Assembly (NCBI GenBank): GCA_963843465.1 | Contig: CAWJKP010000003.1 | Coordinates: forward strand, 1,406,064-1,470,063 | Origin: CAWJKP01 sp963843465 | GTDB lineage: Bacteria; Planctomycetota; Planctomycetia; Pirellulales; Thermoguttaceae | Direction of reading: 5' to 3' | Length of the DNA: 64,000 nt | Part shown: positions 34,545 through 42,900 of the stretch, piece by piece | Numbering within the stretch: the stretch's first letter is position 1 | Layout: the number at the start of each line of letters is the position of its first letter | The notes under the pieces: generated by a model | The model's input: only the letters and a program-made list of their open reading frames with translations | Databases searched by the model: none | What the model was told of the DNA's origin: nothing | Position numbers and translations under genes: made by a program

Positions 34545-37021
34545 GAGATTAAGCCGTAACTTGTTTTGCGACTTCGCGTTGGAGTTTGCCGCAGTTCTCG
34601 TATCAGTTGACCTAAGTCGTTGCTTTCCAACAAACGATGGCCTGAGGCGACTCCGACTCGGAACAGGTTCACAAACCGCAAGCGGCTGATCTCAAACACT
34701 TTACAGCTTAATCTCGTGCCATTAAGGCTCAGGCCCGTGGCGGTGACCGTCTCCGTCCCCGCACTCTTGCTGGTGAAGCTGCTGGCGCCCACCTCAAGGT
34801 TCACCACGTCCGGGATGAAGGGCGTGGAGGCCGTCTGGCTGGCCAGGGTCACAAGCGTGCTGCCGTTATACGTCCTGCCGTCGGCCGTGATCACGGGCGT
34901 CAGCGTGGCCTGGGCGATCACCGCCGTGGTGCTGGCCGTGGTGGCCGAAAGCGTGTAGTTCGCCGCGTCGGCCCCGCCCAGGCTCAGGCCCGTGGCGGTG
35001 ACCGTCTCCGTCCCCGCACTCTTGCTGGTGAAGCTGCTGGCGCCCACCTCAAGGTTCACCACGTCCGGGATGAAGGGCGTGGAGGCCGTCTGGCTGGCCA
35101 GGGTCACAAGCGTGCTGCCGTTATACGTCCTGCCGTCGGCCGTGATCACGGGCGTCAGCGTGGCCTGGGCGATCACCGCCGTGGTGCTGGCCGTGGTGGC
35201 CGAAAGCGTGTAGTTCGCCGCGTCGGCCCCGCCCAGGCTCAGGCCCGTGGCGGTCACCGTCTCCGTCCCCGCGCTGGCGCTGGTGAAGCTGCTGGCGCCC
35301 ACCTCGAGGCTCACCACGTCGGAGCCGAAGGTCGTGGCCACGCTGTGCGTGGCCAGGGTCACCGTGGTGCCGCCGTCGTAGGTCCTGCCGTTGGCCGTGA
35401 TCGACGGCGTCAGCGTGGCCTGGGCGATGGTGTCGGTGACCGTGCCGCTGGCGCTGGCGTAGTTGCCCGTCGGGTCGGTGAAGGTCCACGTGTCGGTGTA
35501 CGTGCCCGCGCTGGTGTGCGTCGTGCCGCTGAGCACCAGATCGCTGGCCGGCAACGGTCCGCTTGCGCCGTTGGCTGTCCCCGTCGCCGTGTGCGCCGCC
35601 GCGTCATACGTCACGCTGTAGGGCGTCACGTTGATCGTCGCCGTCGCCGCCGCCGCCTGGCTCACCGTGATCTGCTGGCCGAGCAGGCTGATCTGGGCGG
35701 TGCGGGCTGCGCCGGTGTTGTTCTGGGTAAAGAAGAACTGGACCGCGCCGGCCGAGACGCCGCTGATGGTCAGCCAGGGCTGGTTGCTCGTGGGAGCGAA
35801 GACGCCGGCAAGCGATTCGTTGCTGGGCAGCACCGCCGCCAGGGCGTCGCTGCCCGCCGCCGCCCCTTCGCTGAGGGCCGTTTGGGGGACGAATGCCCGC
35901 GGCAGCTCTTCGATCGCGTTGTCGAAGGTGTCGGCGATGTAGACGTTGCCCGAGGCGTCCACCGCCACGCCCTCCGGCAAATCCAGCCCCGAGGAGACCA
36001 GGGTGCTGAGCGTGCCGCTGGAAGCGTTCCACTCTTCGATCGCGTTGTTCCCGGTGTCGGCGATGTAGACGTTGCCCGAGGCGTCCACCGCAACGCCCTC
36101 CGCCCCATTCAGCCCCGAGGAGACGAGGGTGCTGAGCGTGCCGCTGGAAGCGTTCCACTCCTTGATCGCGTTGTCCTCGGTGTCGGCGATGTAGACGTTG
36201 CCCGAGGCGTCCACCGCCACGCCCCCCGGCGTATTCAGCCCCGAGGAGACGAGGGTGCCGAGCGTGCCGCTGGAAGCGTTCCACTCCTCGATCGCGTTGT
36301 TCCAGGTGTCGGCGATGTAGACGTTGCCCGAGGCGTCCACCGCCACGCCATACGGCAAATTCAGCCCCGAGGAGACGAGGGTGCCGAGCGTGCCGCTGGC
36401 AGCGTTCCACTCCTTGATCGCGTTGTCGAAGGTGTCGGCGATGTAGACGTTGCCCGAGGCGTCCACCGCCACGCCATACGGGAACAACAGCCCCGAGGAG
36501 ACCAGGGTGCTGAGCGTGCCGCTGGAAGCGTTCCACTTCTTGATCGCGTCGAAGTTGCTGTTGTAGACGTTGCCCGAGGCGTCCACCGCCACGCCCCGCG
36601 GCGCCTGCCCCGGGACGAGCGTGGTGAGCGTGGTGAAAGGGCGAGCGGCTACATAGCTGCTGCCGGCCTGGGTGACCGAGAGGGTCTCGCCGGCGATAGT
36701 CAAGGTGCCGGTGCGGCTGGCGCCGGGGTTGGCGCCAAAGGTGAACGTGGCCAGGCCGTTGCCCGTGCCGCCGGAACTGGTGTGCAGCCAGGAGGCGTTG
36801 GCCGCAGCCGTCCACGTCCCGGCCATAGTGACCACGTCCGCATCGCTCCCCGCGGCGGGGCCTTCCACCAAGGCGTACGCGGCCAAGTGCGCCAGCATGA
36901 CCCTCGCCTCCAGCGGTTCGAAGGAGATGCGATTTCGGGTCCGCGCGTTGCGCGGAGCCGGTGGGCATTGCTCCGTCGCCGGGCGCGAACCAACCGCCGA
37001 CCCGCAAAGACGCGCAACCAC
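34535..37021 (-). CDS. N-terminal segment of giant LEPR-XLL / NHL / MBG-repeat surface protein
   Basis: The N-terminal motif ISFEPLEARVMLA is the planctomycete LEPR-XLL export or anchoring signature. Next come a BACON-like domain (TWTAAANASWLHTSSGGTGN) and six NHL repeats (GVAVDASGNVYIADTFDNAI ...), typical of six-bladed propellers, then a second BACON-like stretch and MBG domains (GTTHTSAGTYTDTWTFTDPT; ITANGRTYDGGTTVTLA). The frame ends inside the third 189-bp element after two full array units. The complete gene presumably ran to 26496, which would give a protein over 3000 residues. It is likely a secreted adhesin or matrix protein; this is inferred from domains only. Confidence 0.78.
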   Translation of the reverse strand: MVARLCGSAVGSRPATEQCPPAPRNARTRNRISFEPLEARVMLAHLAAYALVEGPAAGSDADVVTMAGTWTAAANASWLHTSSGGTGNGLATFTFGANPGASRTGTLTIAGETLSVTQAGSSYVAARPFTTLTTLVPGQAPRGVAVDASGNVYNSNFDAIKKWNASSGTLSTLVSSGLLFPYGVAVDASGNVYIADTFDNAIKEWNAASGTLGTLVSSGLNLPYGVAVDASGNVYIADTWNNAIEEWNASSGTLGTLVSSGLNTPGGVAVDASGNVYIADTEDNAIKEWNASSGTLSTLVSSGLNGAEGVAVDASGNVYIADTGNNAIEEWNASSGTLSTLVSSGLDLPEGVAVDASGNVYIADTFDNAIEELPRAFVPQTALSEGAAAGSDALAAVLPSNESLAGVFAPTSNQPWLTISGVSAGAVQFFFTQNNTGAARTAQISLLGQQITVSQAAAATATINVTPYSVTYDAAAHTATGTANGASGPLPASDLVLSGTTHTSAGTYTDTWTFTDPTGNYASASGTVTDTIAQATLTPSITANGRTYDGGTTVTLATHSVATTFGSDVVSLEVGASSFTSASAGTETVTATGLSLGGADAANYTLSATTASTTAVIAQATLTPVITADGRTYNGSTLVTLASQTASTPFIPDVVNLEVGASSFTSKSAGTETVTATGLSLGGADAANYTLSATTASTTAVIAQATLTPVITADGRTYNGSTLVTLASQTASTPFIPDVVNLEVGASSFTSKSAGTETVTATGLSLNGTRLSCKVFEISRLRFVNLFRVGVASGHRLLESNDLGQLIRELRQTPTRSRKTSYGLISCH
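34536..34724. mobile_element. 189-bp TIR element, copy 3
   Basis: Same terminal repeats and 11-bp flanking direct repeats as copies 1 and 2. It interrupts the giant gene closest to its 5' end and brings the first stop codon. Confidence 0.8.
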
Positions 37022-37361
37022 GATAGGGAGTTCTGATGGCGGTACCTCTAGAAAGATCGAGGGCGCTGGACCAAACCGATCAGCGTCGATGACTGGCCGC
37101 TTCTCTTTGCACGGTTCCTACGGCTCATTGGGCTTCCATCATACCCCGCCGTTTCGTCGCGTCAACTTTTTGGTGGGAAATATTTCTCCATTTCTTGGGG
37201 GGTATGTGGTTGATTATTCCCGATAAGTACGTACTATTTCCCGACGAAATAAGGCGGACCGGCTTCTAGTCGCCCGCTAGGAGAGCATCTACCTCGGAGC
37301 CGAGGCGTTCACCGCCCGCTTCGTCACGGAGATCCATTTGCAAGCGGGACGACCGGTCTGT
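37022..37361. other. intergenic region upstream of the giant gene, A+T-richer
   Basis: Contains a 10-bp perfect palindrome AGTACGTACT (37226-37235), a TATTTC/GAAATA dyad (37235-37251) and widely spaced CATACCCC/GGGGTATG arms. These may belong to the promoter of the minus-strand giant gene or the terminator of the beta-helix gene; no gene is seen. Confidence 0.4.
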
Positions 37362-39494
37362 TTACGGGGAATCGAAGGCCCGGGGAACGGGCGGGAGATC
37401 GGCCGTCCGAAGCGGCTTCGCCGTCCGGCCGAAAGTGGTCAGATCGAAGGGCACAAAGCCCAGTTTGATCGCGGGAGAGTCGGACTTCAGACGGAAGTCG
37501 TCGTGCTCGGGATCCTCGAAGCGGGGATCGGCGACCTGCGAATGGAGGTCCTGCTTGCGGGCCTTCTGCCAGCCGTCCAAGGAGAGTCCGCCGGGGAAGG
37601 TCACGGGCTGGCCGGCGGCGTTCCAGTAGGTGTTGTAGTCCATCTGGAAATGGTTGTCGCTCCAGTTGCTGCCCAGCAGCGGGCCGGTCTTCCAATAGAC
37701 GATGTTGTGCTGAAAGAAGAAGGAGGTGTGCGACTCGATGCGGGAACGCTGGAGCTGGTGCTCGGCGGCCAGGGCGAAGATGTTGTTGCGGATCTGGTTC
37801 TCCTTGCCGTAGTGCTGGTGGAAGCCGCCGGTCTTGGTGCGGTAGACGAGGTTGTCCTCCATGACGAGACGGCTGGAGCCTTCGTCGGTATAGAGGCCCC
37901 AGCCGCCGTAGGAGAAGGATTGCACGTCGTGGATGCGGTTGTGGCGGACGACGGTGCCCGGCGAGATACCCAGGGTATAGACCCCACCCATGTCGGAGAG
38001 CACGCCTTGGCCGATGGTGTGGATGTCGTTGTCTTCGATGCGGTTGTTCAGGGCGGGACTGGGACCGTAGCCCCAGGTCCAGCCGACGGAGACGCCCGTG
38101 TAGTAGAGGTCGGCGATCTCGTTGTGCTGGACGGTGTTGTCCTTGGAATGGCCGATCCAGACGCCCACGGCCGCCGGGTGCAGCCGGCCGCCGTGCGCGA
38201 TCAGGCAGTTGCGGACCGTCATGCCGCCGACGTCTTCCGGCCCAGTGGGGATGCGGTGGGAGCGGTCCCAGGAGCTTGCGTCGCCGATCTTGACGCCCCC
38301 GCCGCCCAGGTCGACCAGCTCGCAGTTTTCCACGCGGTTGCAGGCGCAGCCGAGCCCGAAGGCGACGGCATATCCGCCCGTGTGCCGGATCACGCAGCCG
38401 TCCAGCACGACGCTCCGCGTGCCGGTGGCCGCCACGGCGGCGTCCAGGCCGATCTCCGCCTGCGGGAAGACCTGCCCCTCGGGCGGCAAGACCCAGTTGC
38501 TATGGGCCAGGGTAAGGCCGCGAAGCGTGATGTGCGCCACGACCGTCTCTTTGCTGGGTTCCTTGCCGGCGTTGCCGATGAAGCTCACCAGCCGCTGGAG
38601 CCGCGGAGCGACGACCACCGTCCGCTCGGGCGTCTCGCCCGGCCGGGGCACGTAGGTCAGCGTGCCGCTGGGCCGATCCAAGTACCACTGTCCCGGCTCG
38701 CTCAGGGCCTCCTTGACGTTCTCCACCAGGTAGCGGTTGCCCTTGCCCATCGCCGCCCAGCCGCTGGTCGAGAGCGTGTGACCCGTGAAGCGGACCGTGT
38801 GCTCGTGCGGATCGATCTTGGCGATCCGCATCCGCGCGGCCGACCATTGCTGGAAGGCCACCAGCTCGACGTCGCCCAGGTTGGCCCAGTCGGGTTTGAT
38901 CTCGTCGCCGGAGTAGCCCAGGCCGTCGAAGCCGCGTCCGGCGGCCTCCGGCGAAGGAGGGAGTTGGCGGTCGACGTGGTAGTAGCCATGCGCGGGCAGC
39001 CGCGGCCGGAACCGCCGCTGATCGTTGACAAAAAGTTGTGCGAAGTTCCAACGGCCCTGTTTCACATCGTCGAGGGTCACTTGCCAGCGCCCGTCGGAGC
39101 CGACTTTCCAGCCGGTGATCGGCCGGCCGCCGCTGAGCACCGGCCGCTCGCCGGCGTAGGCGCGGTAAATCACGGGACCGAAGGCATCGCCGGAATCCTC
39201 GGGACCGAAGACGATCGGCTGGGGAAGATAGTAGGTCCCGCCGCGAAGCTCGACCACCATCGGCCGCGGCTTGGCGGCCTTGGCCTTCAACTCCCGCACC
39301 AACGTCTGCGCCCGGGCCAGCGTGGCCAGCGGGCCGTCACTGCCGTCGGGCTTCGGATCGGCCAGCCGCCCGGTCCATTGGTCGTTGCCGCGAGGAGAGA
39401 CGTACAGGTCGGCCGGCGGGTCCTCCGCCAGTGCGGGCAGTCCGAGGAGACAAGCGACGGCAGTCAGGCTGAGCCGGGTAAACCATCGAGGCAT
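37362..39494 (-). CDS. exported right-handed parallel beta-helix protein
   Basis: A signal peptide (MPRWFTRLSLTAVACLLGLP ALA) is followed by DLYVSPRGNDQWTGRLADP, the usual start of planctomycete pectate-lyase-like beta-helix proteins, and many beta-helix coils (VVLDGCVIRHTGGYAVAFG; MTVRNCLIAHGG; DNTVQHNEIADLYYTGVSVG). Such proteins usually bind or cleave polysaccharides; no catalytic residues can be assigned. The ATG at 39494 has AAGGAG upstream. The open frame further upstream is a palindromic repeat and was excluded. Confidence 0.82.
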   Translation of the reverse strand: MPRWFTRLSLTAVACLLGLPALAEDPPADLYVSPRGNDQWTGRLADPKPDGSDGPLATLARAQTLVRELKAKAAKPRPMVVELRGGTYYLPQPIVFGPEDSGDAFGPVIYRAYAGERPVLSGGRPITGWKVGSDGRWQVTLDDVKQGRWNFAQLFVNDQRRFRPRLPAHGYYHVDRQLPPSPEAAGRGFDGLGYSGDEIKPDWANLGDVELVAFQQWSAARMRIAKIDPHEHTVRFTGHTLSTSGWAAMGKGNRYLVENVKEALSEPGQWYLDRPSGTLTYVPRPGETPERTVVVAPRLQRLVSFIGNAGKEPSKETVVAHITLRGLTLAHSNWVLPPEGQVFPQAEIGLDAAVAATGTRSVVLDGCVIRHTGGYAVAFGLGCACNRVENCELVDLGGGGVKIGDASSWDRSHRIPTGPEDVGGMTVRNCLIAHGGRLHPAAVGVWIGHSKDNTVQHNEIADLYYTGVSVGWTWGYGPSPALNNRIEDNDIHTIGQGVLSDMGGVYTLGISPGTVVRHNRIHDVQSFSYGGWGLYTDEGSSRLVMEDNLVYRTKTGGFHQHYGKENQIRNNIFALAAEHQLQRSRIESHTSFFFQHNIVYWKTGPLLGSNWSDNHFQMDYNTYWNAAGQPVTFPGGLSLDGWQKARKQDLHSQVADPRFEDPEHDDFRLKSDSPAIKLGFVPFDLTTFGRTAKPLRTADLPPVPRAFDSP

Positions 39495-39519
39495 GAGACG
39501 GGCTCCTTGGTTGCTAATC

Positions 39520-39631
39520 TTTGGAGTGCGGCGACTTGTCGCCGCTTTCGCCTCCCGCATTGGCTGGTTGAGGGGTGGCGAGGTCATTGTCATTCGCGGT
39601 GGAAAGCGGCGACAAGTCGCCGCACTCCAAA
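39520..39631. repeat. TTTGGAGTGCGGCGAC palindromic repeat (full copy)
   Basis: Arms TTTGGAGTGCGGCGACTTGT and ACAAGTCGCCGCACTCCAAA enclose about 55 bp. A half copy occurs at 48368-48397 within a toxin gene remnant. Confidence 0.85.
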
Positions 39632-39637
39632 AGCGGA

Positions 39638-39660
39638 AGGCGGACTGAAGCACACCCTAC
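39638..39660. repeat. half copy of the GTAGGGTGGGCTTTGG repeat
   Basis: GGCGGACTGAAGCACACCCTAC matches the right half of the element at 13224-13278. Confidence 0.6.
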
Positions 39661-39834
39661 ACCAGCCAGCGCGACCGCACAAGATACCAAGGTGTCGCGC
39701 TGGGGCGCGCTTGATCGTAGCGTGTACAATATTCGTCGCTAGTTCTCCGTGGAAATCCCGGACCGTTGACCGTGCCACGGGCGACCGCCTGCGGGTTTTC
39801 CCTGGCCCTAAGCAACCTTTATTATGACCGTCCC

Positions 39835-39863
39835 TTGACATTAGCGGATCTAATGTTAACATG
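39835..39863 (+). promoter_or_regulatory. candidate gltB promoter with overlapping operator dyad
   Basis: TTGACA (39835-39840) and TAACAT (39857-39862) are spaced 16 bp, a fair sigma-70-type promoter. The same bases form a dyad, ACATTAG / CTAATGT around CGGAT (39838-39856), so a repressor could cover the promoter. The gltB ATG is 120 bp downstream. Confidence 0.5.
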
Positions 39864-39982
39864 GATCTGATCGGCAGCAGTCTCGGCGGGGAATCCATGC
39901 CCGGCTATCCGGAAAGCCGGCGTGGCCGCCGGGGCTAACACGACACCGCACCACCCTTTACCCACCCCTTTAGCAAGAAGTC

Positions 39983-42900
39983 ATGGCCCACTGCGCCCCC
40001 AAAGCCCAAGGACTTTACGATCCGGCATGGGAACACGATGCCTGCGGGATCGGCGCGATTGTGAACATCTCCGGCCGGCGGGAACATGCGATCCTCGAAC
40101 ATGGCAAGCAGGTGTTGTTGAATCTCCAGCACCGCGGGGCCGCCGGGGCGGACGAATCGACCGGCGACGGGGCCGGGATCCTGATGCAGATCCCGCTGGA
40201 GTTCTTCGCCGAAGAGGCCTCGCGGCTGGGCGCCACCCTGCCCACCCCGCGGCGATACGGCGTGGCCATGCTCTTCCTGCCCCGCAACGACGAAGTCCGC
40301 GCCCGCTGCGAAGCGATCGTCTTGGACGGCGTCCGCCACGGAGGGCTGCGGCCGCTGGTCTGGCGCGACGTCCCCGGGCGGAACGATTGCCTGGGCTCGA
40401 TCGCGCGGGAGTCGGAGCCGGTGATCCGCCAGCTTTTCATCGGCGGCGAGGGGTTGGAAGACCAGTCGCTGGAGCGGCGGCTGTTTGTGGTCCGCAAGCG
40501 GATCGAGCACCGCGTGCGGAGAGAGCTGGGCGAGGCGGCCGAGCAGTTCTACGTGCCCTCGATGTCCTGCCGCACGATCGTCTACAAGGGCATGTTCCTG
40601 GCCCCGCAGTTGTTCCAATATTACGCCGACCTGGCCGATCCGCGGATCCTCACCGCCTTGTGCATCGTGCATCAGCGCTACAGCACCAACACCTTCCCGA
40701 GCTGGAAGCTGGCGCAGCCCTTCCGCATGATCGCCCACAACGGCGAGATCAACACCCTGCGGGGCAACATCAACCGCATCCAGGGCTACGAGAAGACGAT
40801 GTCCTGCCCGGCCCTGGCCCGCGACCTTTCCGACCTCTTCCCCATCATCGAGCCGGGCGGGAGCGACTCGGCCAGCTTCGACAACGTGATGGAATTGCTG
40901 GTCCGCGCCGGCCGCACGTCGCCTCATGCGCTGATGATGATGATCCCCGAGGCGTTCGGGCCGCGGTACCATATCTCCATCGACAAGCGGGCCTTCTACG
41001 AGTACCACGCGGCGATGATCGAGCCCTGGGACGGTCCGGCGGCGATGGTCTTCACCGACGGCCGGCTGGTGGGCGGCACCTTGGACCGCAACGGCCTGCG
41101 GCCTTGCCGCTACACGGTCACCACCGACGGCTTGGTGGTGCTGGCGAGCGAGGCGGGCGTAATCGAGTTCCCGCCGGAGCGGATCCGGCAGAAAGGCCGG
41201 CTTCAGCCCGGCCGCATGTTCCTCGTCGATACCCAGGAGGGGCGGATCGTCGTCGACAACGAGGTCAAAGGCAAGATCGCGCGGCAGAAGCCCTACCGCC
41301 GCTGGCTGGAGCAGAACCTGATCGAGCTGCGGGGCCTTTTCCAGCCTTCGCGCCCGTTGGTGATCGATCACGAGTCGCTGGCCCAGCGGCTGCGGGCCTT
41401 CGGCTATACGCGGGAGGAGCTGCAACTGATCCTGGCGCCGATGGCCTCCAACGGGCAGGAGCCGGTGGGCTCGATGGGCACCGACACGCCGCTGGCGGTG
41501 CTCTCGGAAGGGCAGAAGCTGCTGTTTTGCTATTTCAAGCAGCTCTTCGCCCAGGTCACCAACCCGCCCATCGACCCGCTGCGGGAAGGGCTGGTGATGT
41601 CGCTGATGTCCTTCACGGGCAAGCAGCGGAACCTGCTGGCGGAGTCGCCGGAACACTGCCGCCAGCTCAAGCTGCCCCACCCGATCCTGACCAACGAGGA
41701 CGTCTGCCGGCTGCGGGCGGTGAAGCGCGAGGACTTCAAGGTGGCCACGCTGCCGGCCTTGTTCGAGGCCGACGATCCGCGTCCCGGCCATGCCCTGCGG
41801 CGGGCGCTGGAGCGGCTGGTCGAGGCGGGGGAGAAGGCGATCCGCGAGGGCGCGTCGCTGTTGATCGTCAGCGACCGCGGCGTTTCGGCGTCCAAGGCCC
41901 CCATTCCCAGCCTGCTGGCCACCGCCGCACTGCACCACGGGTTGTTGGCCCGGCGGCTGAGGAGCGAGGCGGGGATCGTCGTGGAAAGCGGCGAGCCCCG
42001 CGAGGTGATGCACTTCTGCCTGTTGTGCGGCTACGGGGCCAACGCCATCAATCCCTACCTGGCGTTCGAGGCCGTTCACCGCCTCCGCGAGGACGGCGAC
42101 CTGCCGCAAGACAGCGAGCTGGACGTGTTGTTCGACGAGTACATCACGGCCGTGAAAAAGGGCATCCTCAAGACGATGTCGAAGATGGGCATCTCCACGC
42201 TCCGCAGCTACCACTCGGCGCAGCAGTTCGAGGCCGTGGGGCTGGCCCGCGAGGTGATCGATCAGTATTTCCGCGGCACGGCGTCGCGGATCGGCGGCGT
42301 GGGGCTGGACACGTTGGCCCGCGAGGCGTTGGCCCGGCACCAGGCGGCCTTCGCTCCCCGCCTCTCCGGGGCGCTGGACCTCGAGTACGGCGGCGAGTAC
42401 CACTTCCGTCTCGACGGCCAACGGCATCTCTGGAACCCCACGACCATCAGCCGCCTGCAACACGCCGTGCTCTACGACGACCAGAAGGCCTACGACGAAT
42501 ACCGCGACGCCCACAACCAACAGAGCCGCCAGCTCTGTACGCTCCGCGGCCTGTTCGAGCTGGTCCCGGGTGAGCCGGTGCCGCTGGAGGAGGTCGAGCC
42601 GGTGAGCCGGATCGTGCGGCGGTTCTACAGCGGCGCCATGTCGCACGGCTCGATCAGCAAGGAGGCCCACGAGACGCTGGCCCTGGCCATGAACCGGCTG
42701 GGGGCCATGTCGAACACGGGCGAGGGCGGCGAGGACCCGGCGCGCTACCAGCCCGCGGCCAACGGCGATTCGCTCAACAGCGCCATCAAGCAGGTGGCCA
42801 GTGCCCGCTTCGGCGTGACCATCGAATACCTGGCCAACGCCCGCATCCTGCAAATCAAGATGGCCCAGGGGGCCAAGCCGGGCGAGGGCGGCCAGCTTCC

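Larger units (their letters stand above)
28770..35234. repeat. tandem array of 23 near-identical 255-bp (85-aa) MBG/YDG units, split by three insertions
   Basis: Units are arranged in blocks of 9, 8, 4 and 2 (boundaries at the 189-bp elements). Within blocks the units are almost identical even at synonymous sites. A marker base (GCTCAGG for GCCCAGG) recurs at 31513, 32533 and 33753, giving a higher-order period of four units (1020 bp). More divergent units flank the array at 28510 and 35235. Confidence 0.9.

Noticed and set aside
28783..34958. Repeated 73-112 residue plus-strand frames in the 255-bp array
   Set aside because: They are antisense shadows of the MBG units and appear once per unit.
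28770..35234. CRISPR array
   Set aside because: The period is 255 bp with no spacers, and the units encode a protein domain; no cas genes are present.
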